Of a stretch of DNA of 64,000 bases, positions 49,087 through 58,297 are shown in pieces; within the stretch, counting starts at the first letter, position 1; the number at the start of each line of letters is the position of its first letter. The DNA comes from Owenia fusiformis. Taxonomy: Eukaryota; Annelida; Polychaeta; Sabellida; Oweniidae. The notes beneath the pieces are model-generated. The model worked only from the letters and a program-made list of their open reading frames with translations. It was not told where the DNA came from and did no database searches. Where the stretch lies: positions 17,691,915-17,755,914 of the forward strand of contig CAIIXF020000001.1 in the NCBI GenBank assembly GCA_903813345.2, in the 5' to 3' direction. The position numbers were made by a program, and so were the translations under genes.

Positions 49087-49835
49087 CAGTTGAAAAGTCG
49101 GTTATTTTCCTAGTCTAGCTACAAACCCTTGTGACACAAGTTGTTAGAGTAGATAGTCCAGGGTCTTGAGGCAAGATTATTATTTTCCAATCTCTGTGTC
49201 TTCTACTTCCATACAAGGAGATCAAATAACAATGATATGCTTGAGGGAACCGTGAAGGATTAATTCCAAGGTGTGCCTTGGATTACATTGGTGTATTCAA
49301 GTTTCAACACGCTACAATTATGTGGATGAGAGTACGTCAAATGTGATCAACCAATGTAATTATAATTATATTCAATCAATATATTTACCTTTTAAATATA
49401 ATGAAGTAACGGCTTGTTTGTGCAAATAAGATGTTGTTTGTGTAAACAGGATGTGCTATGAATGCAGCCTGTAGTTAGAATATATTGGAATTATAATAAA
49501 GATGTAGAAAGTAGAGAAACACATTATAATGCTCCGTTAATCATGAATAGTAGTATGTAGTTGAATTTTGGCACACCCTGTATCCATACATAATTGTGAG
49601 AACAGTTTTAGATGTAAATATCGTAAGCTTTTTATATTTACATAATAAAGTAATATAAGTTACAATCACAGTGTGCAAGAACGGTTCATTTGTTTTATTG
49701 GACGGAGTAAAACATTCATAGCCGGATGTATTACCGACTTCATCCGCTATATTCTATTTATCAAATGCTTAATGACAGAATCAGATCTAGCAAGTATATC
49801 CATCATTATCTTCTTCATGATCTTGACGCAAAAAA
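49087..49835. other. Intergenic, nothing recognised
   Basis: AT-rich with no supported gene. AATAAAG words near 49496 and 49645 could be polyadenylation signals, but they lie 1.4 kb or more past the GPCR stop, beyond a transposable element, so I do not assign them. Confidence 0.3.
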
Positions 49836-50155
49836 TTCAATTTTAGAATATTCTAGGGTCATATCATTCCTTGTCATGTCTATTTTCTAAGAATGCCCAA
49901 AGTGTAAACTTTATTTGGGGAAAACTAAGATTTTTACAATAATGCGTGTTTATAAATATGGTTCATTTATATAATTTGGGAGAATTTAAACAAACAAATT
50001 CCCCCCATTTTTGTACTTTGAATCCTAAATAATAAATGACTCCCAACAATTGAAAACATATCACAGACCTTTCATTGATGGATCAATTAAATATATCGCT
50101 TGTAATTGTGTCACCCCCCCCCCCTATAGATCTGATTCTGCCTTTAATATAAGAT
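49836..50155 (+). repeat. Dispersed repeat family R1
   Basis: Second full-length-looking copy of the family at 44524-44885. CATTCCTTGTCATGTCTATT and TATAGATCTGATTCTGCC are shared, with a C9-like run before TATAGATC. Non-coding. Confidence 0.75.
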
Positions 50156-51323
50156 GGATGAACAAAACTGGTTGGTAAAATCAATATTTCAAAAATTGCA
50201 TATATGTAGGTATCCTGCATCCATCCTGTATTTGTATTCTTATAACTGTATTTCTACAGAAAAATGGAAGTTGGACGGATTTGTACACCATTACCAGTTT
50301 ATATTCCATGTAAACCCATCTATAGAAACCATTCCGATGAACACCCTTTATATACAGAGTGGGCCAAAAACATCCAAATTTCCATTTTGCTTTAAGATGC
50401 CAATCTAGATGTATTACTTGAGGCCTAACTCAGATCACAATCATCGTTTCATCAAATATTAACCTGTACCTTTAATTTCATTCAAAACACTGCCCTGGTG
50501 TCTTTTAAAAATTCTTATATCATGAGCTTTCAAGAAAAGGGTATGCAACTTCCAAGATTCCGTATTATCAGCATTGCCTCGAGTTTTCAAAATTGCAAAA
50601 TTGGAGGAAAATGCTTTAGGATTATGTGCATGCATGTTGATAATGTGATACAAAATGGAATTCATCAAAATTATGCAAAATGCTATTGAATGTTTGTATT
50701 CTCACACAAATTTTTTTAAACTGAATTTTAACTTATTTTCTGCTTTAGTTATATTCTAAATCAATTTTTTCTTCAAGGCAGTACGAATATTTGATACATT
50801 TATCCATAGACGAATAGGAAAATCCTCCAAAGCCTTAAAATATGGGAGTTTAATATTTTACTGACCCCCAAAATATTGGTACCATCGGAAAGCTCTGATA
50901 TCATGCATTGCAGTATCCATGAAAAATATGATAAATTATAAAGGGAAGCATGGCAATGCTCATTTTAAAGTTTTCATGTTTGTAACACAGAGTAGCATAC
51001 CCTTCTATTGAGGCATATTATATGGCTATAGATATATGACGCGCTATTGCCGCCAGAACCACGCAAACGATCGCGAATGTTTTTTTTTAATTCCAGAGAT
51101 TGATTTTAAACTGTGTGATATAGAATATGGAAATGCCCCGGACATGTTATCTGTCGAGCGTATGTATTACTTGTCGCCTAACCAATCATTCAATAAGGAA
51201 GCTGCCCATTAATACGCCGATTAAGGAAAAGTTCTCTCGTGGCAAACCAAAAATTGAAAGCCATCGTAACATCTGAATAAGAGATTCCAACATATCATTG
51301 CATGGTTCTCCATCGATTACGCT
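50156..51323. other. Intergenic, nothing recognised
   Basis: No supported gene or repeat. Frames at 50154-50408 and 50459-50689 overlap on opposite strands and have no family features. Confidence 0.3.
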
Positions 51324-51341
51324 ACAAAATGTCGGAACGTC

Positions 51342-51573
51342 AGTAGTTACAGAAACGAGAGTTCTGACGCACCTTTAACATTGAGTCCTATGGGGAGGGA
51401 CACGATTTTTCATAGTACCCTCCCTAACATGGGCTCCAATGGGGAGGGACATCTGTGAGCCTCCCTGAGCTCGGGAGGCACATACGGGGACCCCACCCCT
51501 CCCCCCTCGGCGTGGTGGCGTGTACATATTTCGGGAATCTCGGGCCCTAAGGTAACGGACGCCCTACCCCACG
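51342..51573. repeat. Left terminal inverted repeat of the Polinton-like element
   Basis: 232 bp, matched in inverse by 55482-55714 with one single-base indel (CTAAGGTAACGG against CTAAGAGTAACGG). Much richer in G+C than the surroundings, with an internal near-palindrome at about 51454-51474 (CCTCCCTGAGCTCGGGAGG). Confidence 0.95.
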
Positions 51574-51668
51574 TTTGTACGTTTACTGTAAGGATACTAT
51601 TCGAATTCCCGCCAAAAACAATAAATCGATAAACCAGTACGCGTCGTAAATGTCACTGCCTTATTTAT

Positions 51669-51832
51669 AAAGTGCGGCCCAGGCGGATTATCGATTACCT
51701 ATCAACCAGGCGTTTCGTACTCGCGAGGTCTTATCGTTTTAAGGTCATCCAGCTGTCAGTTTACGAAACAAATTACTCTGGACTGTACTTTAAAGTGCGG
51801 ACCTAGCTCGATTATCGATTATCAATCAACCA
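51669..51832. repeat. Subterminal direct repeats of the Polinton-like element
   Basis: Two copies of about 40 bp, beginning AAGTGCGG and containing GATTATCGATTA and ATCAACCA, start at about 51669 and 51793. They lie only on the integrase side of the element. They could be integrase-binding or regulatory sites; this is inference. Confidence 0.6.
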
Positions 51833-51916
51833 TCCATCAACTTTAATTAGTGTAACGTCCTTCATCGATTTAAGATCATACCGTTTAATGGATGTTACAT
51901 TTGGTTGGGATAAATA

Positions 51917-51922
51917 TTTATT
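51917..51922 (-). terminator. Candidate polyadenylation signal for the Polinton-like genes
   Basis: AATAAA on the minus strand about 95 bp after the integrase stop codon. It could serve both genes if they share a transcript. Confidence 0.45.
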
Positions 51923-52017
51923 TGCTAATTCGTCAACACACTTCTTTTCAAAATACATCAACTATAATACATATTTACATTATAACATTCAAAATTCTTC
52001 ATTGAATCATACACAAA

Positions 52018-53115
52018 TTACAAAGGTATTAAATCGGAATCTTTAACCCACGAATCAAACTTTTTTGGCCAATATTGCCAACGCACTAAATGTTCCCGTT
52101 GCCCTCGTCTAGTTCGTGTTTTCAAGATTTTTTCTACTTTCCAAATATCATCTTCATTCGCTTGTACTCTTTGAAGCTCCGATTGGTAAAAAGTACCCTT
52201 AATGTCTTCATTTTGAAAATCATTTAAACGATATAATGGGAGGCCCTGCCTAATAAAACGTTTCGTTACTTTAAAAATTTCCCCTGTCCAATGTTGGTCG
52301 TATTCTCTACTAAAAACATGTCTCGACTGGGTAATTCTTACCAGAGCTCCAATGGGGAATTTAAAGATGTGATTAGATTTGGTTTTAACGATAGTTGATT
52401 TAGGATAATACATCCGCCACCAAATAACCAATTCATCGTCTTTAGATACATTTTTAGGAGCCATTTTTATACCCCTATGCCAAGTGGCGTTATAACTCTT
52501 CACAAAGTTTTGTAAATTGTCTATAAATCTATGGTTCTGTTTGTACGTGATATACCTCATTATTTTAGTCTTTAACGTCTTTATCAATCTTTCTGCATAG
52601 TTGGCCTTGGGGGTATTACCCGTAACAAAATGGCGGACTCCCCATCTATTCAACAATGTTTGTACAACCTTAGCGCAGAATTCTTGACCTTTGTCCGTCC
52701 TAGTGACATCTGGTTGTCGACCTTCTTTCAATATATCATCGAAAGCCTCCGCCACTGCCTTTCCAGTTTTGGAGTGTAGCGGTCTAACCCAGGCAAAGCG
52801 AGACATAATGTCAATCGCAACCAGGATATACTTTATCCCGTCATTCTGCGATGATATATTAGAGACATCCATAAGATCTGCATCCCATTGTTCGTCAATA
52901 TGCGAGACATATACTTTGTTACGAGCGAATCGTTTCTTATAAGGTCTCTGTAGGCCATAAGCTTCTTGATTGTCCAGCCATTTCTTTATCTGATAACGGG
53001 ACAGCTGGTATTTCCCATCATTTAGTACAGCTCTATAGAGTTTGTCTGGTCCAGCAAAGGCTCCAGAATTTCGACTGTCAAAGTATAATTTCTTTAAATA
53101 GTCTTGATATGCCAT
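52018..53115 (-). CDS. Polinton-type DDE integrase with chromodomain
   Basis: 365 residues from ATG to stop, uninterrupted. The N-terminal 70 residues resemble the helical region of Polinton integrases and lack the HHCC zinc site of retroviral ones. The retroviral-type catalytic core has D80 (in WDADLMD), D141 (TDKGQEF) and E175 (NYAERLIKTLK), a D-60-D-33-E spacing, so all three acidic residues are present. A chromodomain occupies about 323-365 (WKVEKIL, then LVRWQYW and FDSWV). Chromodomains on integrases tether insertion to modified chromatin; whether this one does so is inference. The enzyme would join the AGT/ACT ends to target DNA with a 6-bp stagger, as the flanking TSD shows. Its start lies 59 bp after the ATPase stop. 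Confidence 0.93.
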   Translation of the reverse strand: MAYQDYLKKLYFDSRNSGAFAGPDKLYRAVLNDGKYQLSRYQIKKWLDNQEAYGLQRPYKKRFARNKVYVSHIDEQWDADLMDVSNISSQNDGIKYILVAIDIMSRFAWVRPLHSKTGKAVAEAFDDILKEGRQPDVTRTDKGQEFCAKVVQTLLNRWGVRHFVTGNTPKANYAERLIKTLKTKIMRYITYKQNHRFIDNLQNFVKSYNATWHRGIKMAPKNVSKDDELVIWWRMYYPKSTIVKTKSNHIFKFPIGALVRITQSRHVFSREYDQHWTGEIFKVTKRFIRQGLPLYRLNDFQNEDIKGTFYQSELQRVQANEDDIWKVEKILKTRTRRGQREHLVRWQYWPKKFDSWVKDSDLIPL

Positions 53116-53174
53116 CTTACACTGTCGGAATCTGACTCCTTAATGACGATCTCTCTTTAAATTGCTAATATTTA

Positions 53175-54765
53175 TCACTCAGTGCTTGATTCAACAGCCT
53201 CGTTTTCGGATTCACTCTGTTCTTCCTCGGAGCTACTTTCCTGGTCTGTATCCTCTATAAAGACCTCATCAAACTTGTGTTTGTTTTTTAAAAGTGTCTT
53301 CCTAATGGCTAAGTTCACAGAGACACCCCTCCTCATCATATTATTTATTGAATCAATTATATTTCTGTGTAACGCATTGTCTTTTACATCAACCGTTAGC
53401 TTGACGAATTGTTTATATCCTTTCATAAATTCTTCCTTATTCTTTGACAATAGTTTATTATCTGCCTTTTCTACAGCCTCTGTCTTATCCATCCCTCTAT
53501 CCATATACTCATCCACTTTACGTCGGTGGTCTTCCTCATTCTGTCTTATAGACCACTTCTTTAAGAATGCAAATGTTTCATTTGCTTTCAAATCACCATC
53601 ATCGTCATCAACGTCATTGTCTTTGTCTTGAGGAATCTTCTCCTCAATATTTTGGGTAGATTGGGTCCTCATCCTCTTGGGTAGTGGTCCCTGATCTTGA
53701 CACCACTTTTTTATATGCCTCTGTAAGTCGTGAATGCTATCAAATACTAAACCACAGTCATCACAGGATACCATGCTGTCTTCTCGAAATTCACGTTCCA
53801 TGTAAGGGTAGTTCTTAACATCACTACTATTTATAAATGTTGTCGTCGGATAGTCAACTTCTGAAATACCCTGTCTTTCAAGTAAGTGTTTTGAATCATT
53901 CATTGGTTCCTTGAAGTTGCGGGAATCGTGATGACTTTCAAATTCAACTTCACTTTTAGTAAAGGCATTTGGTTTCAATCTGCTGTGCTCCGAAGTTTCT
54001 TGCTTCAGATCAAGAAGCAGGTAACCATAGGGTCGACTAGTTGCGTTGGTATATGCTCTGACCAACTTGTTTCCATTTCCGGGGTACATCTGCCTCGATA
54101 AGAATGCCACCTGTTGGCGATCTCTCGGGTTATTAAACAGTATCATATAGTGAGAGTTTAAGCTCATCGATCTATTCATTTTTCCTTGATGATACATATT
54201 CTGGAGTAGGCATATCACAGACAGATTTCGATGGTGACTGCCTTTGCTATAGAGATCACATATCCGTTGATCATTTGTTGCCTCATTCATAAGATCATCG
54301 AGAAGTATCAAAGTAGGAACTGAAGTGTCAAGGTATCTTGAATCATCAATATCCTCTGGTATTCCCTTCACAAATTCCAAATGTGGGTATTTTCTTAGCT
54401 CTTCGTAGGCAGGCTGCCATTGACCATAACACCAGATGATTCTTCTAGGAATTGGGGATATATACCGTTCAACATTTTTGATCAAGTGCTTCATAAGCCA
54501 GGTCTTCCCCGACGATGTTGGTCCGGCTGAAAATACAACAAAAAAATTTTTTTTTAATAAATTGACATGCTCTCTTTCTATATTTAGAAACCTATCAGAC
54601 TTTTAATTTCAACATGTCCATGCCTATACCTGCTATCATAGTAAACGGATGTTTCAGCATAACATCAGACTGATGCATTTTTTCTCCATGAAACTTATTC
54701 ATATGCCTTGATAGGTTATCACCTCTCGTAAAATTCACACTACACTCAGAACAATTGAAAGACAT
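53175..54765 (-). CDS. Polinton-type packaging-like P-loop ATPase with two zinc fingers, two exons
   Basis: Exons are 54765-54630 and 54526-53175 on the minus strand, with a 103-bp intron (GTATAG donor, TATTTTCAG acceptor). The phase is consistent, giving 495 residues. Residues 5-26 form a C2H2 finger (C5, C8, H21, H26). Walker A is GPTSSGKT (47-54), split from the first exon only two bases upstream of it, and Walker B is LILLDDLM (about 118-125). The stretch NSHYMILFNNPRDRQQ and the RQMYPGNGNK / PYGYLLLDL region match the FtsK/HerA-type ATPases of Polintons, which are thought to pump DNA into virions. A second finger, C300, C303, H316, C321, follows, then an acidic, Ser/Glu-rich tail. No capsid gene accompanies it, so a packaging role here is doubtful. 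Confidence 0.88.
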
Positions 54766-54929
54766 GTTGTCTGTTCAAGATCTATCAGTAAAATGACTCA
54801 AAACATGGACAACTTAAAATATATAAGAATATTCTAATGTGCAGTATTGTGATTGGTTCAAAATGTGTCAATTAAGATCAATTATAAACATAAACAGGCA
54901 TTTATGACATTATAAACTATTGAATATTA

Positions 54930-55262
54930 AAGTAAAGGGAGGGGAGGAGGTTTGGAAGATGGAGAAGAGACAGGAGGAGGTTGGGTGGAAGTAGGAGGAG
55001 GTATGAGGTAAGGAGGAGGTAGGGAGGAGGTGGGAGGAGGTAAGGAAGAGGTTTGAGGAGGTAAGGAGGAGGTAATGATGAGGTAGGGAGGAGGTGGGAG
55101 GAGGTAAGGAGGAAGCGGGAGGAGGTAGAGAGGAGGTGGGAGAAGGTAAGGAAGAGGTGGGAAGAGGTAAGGAGGATATAGGGAGGAGGTAATGATGAGG
55201 TAGGGAGGAGGCGGGGGGAGGTAAGGAGGAGGTAAGGAGAAAGTGGGAGGAGGTAGGGAAAA
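54930..55262 (+). repeat. GGAGGT-rich polypurine tract
   Basis: About 330 bp of almost pure purine on the plus strand, built of GGAGGTAAGGA-type words, at about 165-500 bp upstream of the ATPase start. No reading frame is supported. Such tracts can form triplex or G-rich structures; that is a general property, not shown here. Confidence 0.9.
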
Positions 55263-55480
55263 GATGGCTAACTTCCGTTTTAAAACCTACCCAGGCCGAC
55301 TAAAAGATGCCTCACTTCCGCTATGATGTCACCCTCTTGCCCAGACAGATGCAAAATGGCTGACTTCCTGCTAGAAAGCTTCAAAATGGCCGACTTCCGG
55401 TTAAATGGCTGACTTCCGGGCTGACTTCCGGTCAAAATGGCTGACTTCCTGTCAAAATGGCTAACTTCCGGAACGTATAG
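55262..55480 (-). promoter_or_regulatory. Cluster of ETS-like and YY1-like motifs upstream of the ATPase gene
   Basis: The segment repeats a roughly 18-bp word of the form AAAATGGCTGACTTCCGG. I count four exact ACTTCCGG and four close variants (ACTTCCTG, ACTTCCGT, ACTTCCGC), plus six ATGGC words in an A(A/G)ATGGC-like context. ACTTCCGG is the core ETS/GABP site and AANATGGC the core YY1 site, both common in animal core promoters. It lies between the right TIR and the ATPase start, where a promoter would be expected. Promoter function is inferred. Confidence 0.5.
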
Positions 55481-55481
55481 T

Positions 55482-55714
55482 CGTGGGGTAGGGCGTCCGT
55501 TACTCTTAGGGCCCGAGATTCCCGAAATATGTACACGCCACCACGCCGAGGGGGGAGGGGTGGGGTCCCCGTATGTGCCTCCCGAGCTCAGGGAGGCTCA
55601 CAGATGTCCCTCCCCATTGGAGCCCATGTTAGGGAGGGTACTATGAAAAATCGTGTCCCTCCCCATAGGACTCAATGTTAAAGGTGCGTCAGAACTCTCG
55701 TTTCTGTAACTACT
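55482..55714. repeat. Right terminal inverted repeat of the Polinton-like element
   Basis: 233 bp, the inverse of 51342-51573 apart from one extra base. It ends CTGTAACTACT directly before the TSD AACGTC. Confidence 0.95.
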
Positions 55715-56024
55715 AACGTCGAAGGTACGATTTTGCGAACAGATAGTTCAGAAGACAACAGAATCGTCGATTTAACTCCTCACTTAAGTTACATAGACGG
55801 TATTTCGAAAAACAATTAAGATCTGCACTTTTAACCCATACCTTAAGTTAGGAATTAAATCGACGATTCTGTTGTCTTCTGAGCTATTTTTCGCAAATAT
55901 GTCCCTTTTCCAAAACATATGATACTGATATACGTTTGTGAGAAAAAATGTCGTGGGGATTCTGCCTAGAACGCCTGAATTAAGGAAAAAGAAAAATCGT
56001 ACCTTCGACGTTCCGACATTTTGT

Positions 56025-58297
56025 TACCGAAACGAACCGTTTCGGTAACCATCGTAATCGAGCGGATCACCATTCACCAGTGCATGTGTTACTTCCATTT
56101 AATGTGATATTTTCAAATATTTAAAGCCAATATATCGTCATTATTTATTGGGTATTAATATACAGATATAAATTGTTTTTTGTAAGACTTATTACAGTAC
56201 TCTATTTGATTTATAAGGATTAAATCCCTTCTATTTTAACTGAAGTAAGCAGTTTTTATCGATGATAATAATATTAATTTTTTCTCATTGTGGAGGAATT
56301 AATCAAATATCGTTTCAATTATTCAATAGAGATATATACTATTATAATTTATTTCATTGACATAAAATACATCTACTTTACAGATAACTACAAACAGACA
56401 AGAGCGCATATTGACACAGTGTCTAATTTGTTTTTCCTTTTCCATAATTCAAATCAACACAATATGATTATTCTCAGTCTAATCTTAATGAACATTAAAA
56501 CAACTAAAACTAGTTAAATTGTGAAAGTGAAAATGTAAAGGAAATGTTGAACTTTTCAATTTTTGTTTATGTTCTTTCAATGTTAGCGACGTGACAATCC
56601 ATTCCTGTTATGTTTGTACTGCAAGGGATAATCAAGCATCTTGTACTTTCAACACTCCCAAACCATAAATGTATCATTAGAAGGCTTTTAGTGTAACCAA
56701 TGCAAATAGCGGCTATCAGCGACCGGGTTGATTGCAATTTAGAAGCAATGGCTGACCTAAATAACGATTTAATCTAGCTATTAAAGCAGCAACTCACCCA
56801 CTATCGAGGTTGGAATTGTAAATAGCGAAGTACATCTGGCGCATGCGCATAAACGCAAACACATTTTAAGTGTGTTCAATCATGTGCATTAAAAGCCACA
56901 TGATCGCTGTTAGGGTTTGTTCGTAAATTACAACTTCAAACTTACGAGTTAGTTTATGCAAATTAATAGGTTAATCCGGTAGCCGTCAGTTGCATTCGTG
57001 AACAACTCCTAAGTTGAACACTTTTAGAGGTACCAAAGGTCTTCTACTTAGACAGGTTTTACTGTATTCGCACGGTTCTGGCGGCGATACCGCGTCATAT
57101 ACGATAACAATAGCAAATTAAATCCCACATATCCAGCAAAAATAATTATATTTATATGCCAGTTGTGACAAAATTAAATAAAAATATTCCTATGTATTTG
57201 GCACATTCTACCAGTATATAATTTGGAAATGGTCAAACATAATGTACAGTATAAACAGTGCACGCATGACACATATTCTTAGCCATTGTACATAACTTTA
57301 CAATTATAATAATTTCATACATCAGTTTTGTCGGATCTTATGTCCTCGAATGTCCAAAGTAACACACTCTATTATTGGATAGTTCATTACTGACTGCATT
57401 TCATATTTACAATATATTTACAATATACAACATTTACAGTGACTTGCTAAATATCTACAGTTAAATTACTGAACAAACTTTATATCCCTTGGCAACTAGC
57501 GTTGATCCCATGTGAAAAGGGGTTCTAGTTTAATTCAAGGAATCAGCGTTGAATGCCTGAATGCCTTCTAAACTAGCACTAAAACCCCTAGAACTGGCTC
57601 GGCAAGGTGGTAATAATGAATTATAACTAGAAGAGCGATATAGCAACTCCACTGAGTAATAAGTCCCACCAACAAAACTGTATTCTCAGATCTTTGTTCG
57701 TTTTGACCAATTCTATGCAATAATTTTTTTAGCAGTTGTAAAATGCATGCACTCTGCACCATTCCTTTTGAATAAAGACATTTTGGAAGATACAATAAAC
57801 ATGTATTTCTGAATTCTAAACCTTAACTACCCTAAACAATTATCATGCAGTATACAAAGTTATTGGCAAAACGTCATCGTGAGCATTTTGAAATAAAAGG
57901 CCACTTTGAATTGAAAGATTAATAGATGCCTGAAAAAAAGTTGACTTCTCTTATCACATACATAAGTCTGAGCATGAGATTTATAATTCTTATGTAAAAA
58001 ACCATTGAATGACGATGTGTTATTTGAATGGAATGATACACAGTGCATGCACTTTAATAACACCAAGGGCTGCATTGTTCCAGTCTTAGGCAGATGACGT
58101 AAAGTAGAGCACAACTTTGCTATATGTGATCGATGTACACTGTATGTAGAAGGTGTACCGTTTGACGAATAACCAAAATGGTCTAGCATTTGTTAGTTTA
58201 AAGAATGGTCCTAATGAATCTTGCTGTAGCTGATGTAAGTTTAATGATTCAACATGAATGATCTAGCGTGTAGCTTTAATTGTAGAGGAATTTGAAA
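56025..58297. other. Intergenic, 3' of the unidentified minus-strand gene
   Basis: No supported gene. 56965-56998 is an arm of the MITE family seen at 20191-20351 (AGGTTAATCCGGTAGCC, then GTTGCATTCG). Part of 57500-58297 is likely the 3' UTR of the gene ending at 58298, but no signal decides its limit. Frames at 56290, 57568 and 57860 have no family features. Confidence 0.35.

Larger units (their letters stand above)
51342..55714 (-). mobile_element. Compact two-gene Polinton/Maverick-like element, 4373 bp
   Basis: Terminal inverted repeats are 51342-51573 and 55482-55714. They begin AGTAGTTACAG and end CTGTAACTACT, the AGT...ACT termini known for Polintons, and differ by a single indel. AACGTC is duplicated on both sides (51336-51341 and 55715-55720), the 6-bp TSD expected of this integrase class. 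Both genes are on the minus strand, ATPase then integrase. Both are the Polinton-type versions of these proteins. Family members usually span 15-20 kb and carry a protein-primed DNA polymerase, protease and capsid genes; here the remaining space is only repeats and regulatory-looking DNA. It may be a deletion derivative mobilised by relatives, or a minimal self-sufficient transposon. The near-identical TIRs and open frames indicate a recent insertion. Confidence 0.9.
51324..56024. mobile_element. Older inverted-repeat element (about 322 bp) interrupted by the Polinton-like element
   Basis: The left fragment 51324-51341 (ACAAAATGTCGGAACGTC) and the right fragment from 55715 (AACGTCGAAGGTACGATTTT) are the two halves of one terminal repeat. 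Its intact partner lies in inverse at about 55992-56024 (AAAATCGTACCTTCGACG then TTCCGACATTTTGT). With the 4.4-kb insertion and one TSD copy taken out, the older element is about 322 bp with about 32-bp arms. A second, inner inverted repeat (CAGAAGACAACAGAATCG and its complement) spans about 55747-55905. Confidence 0.8.
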
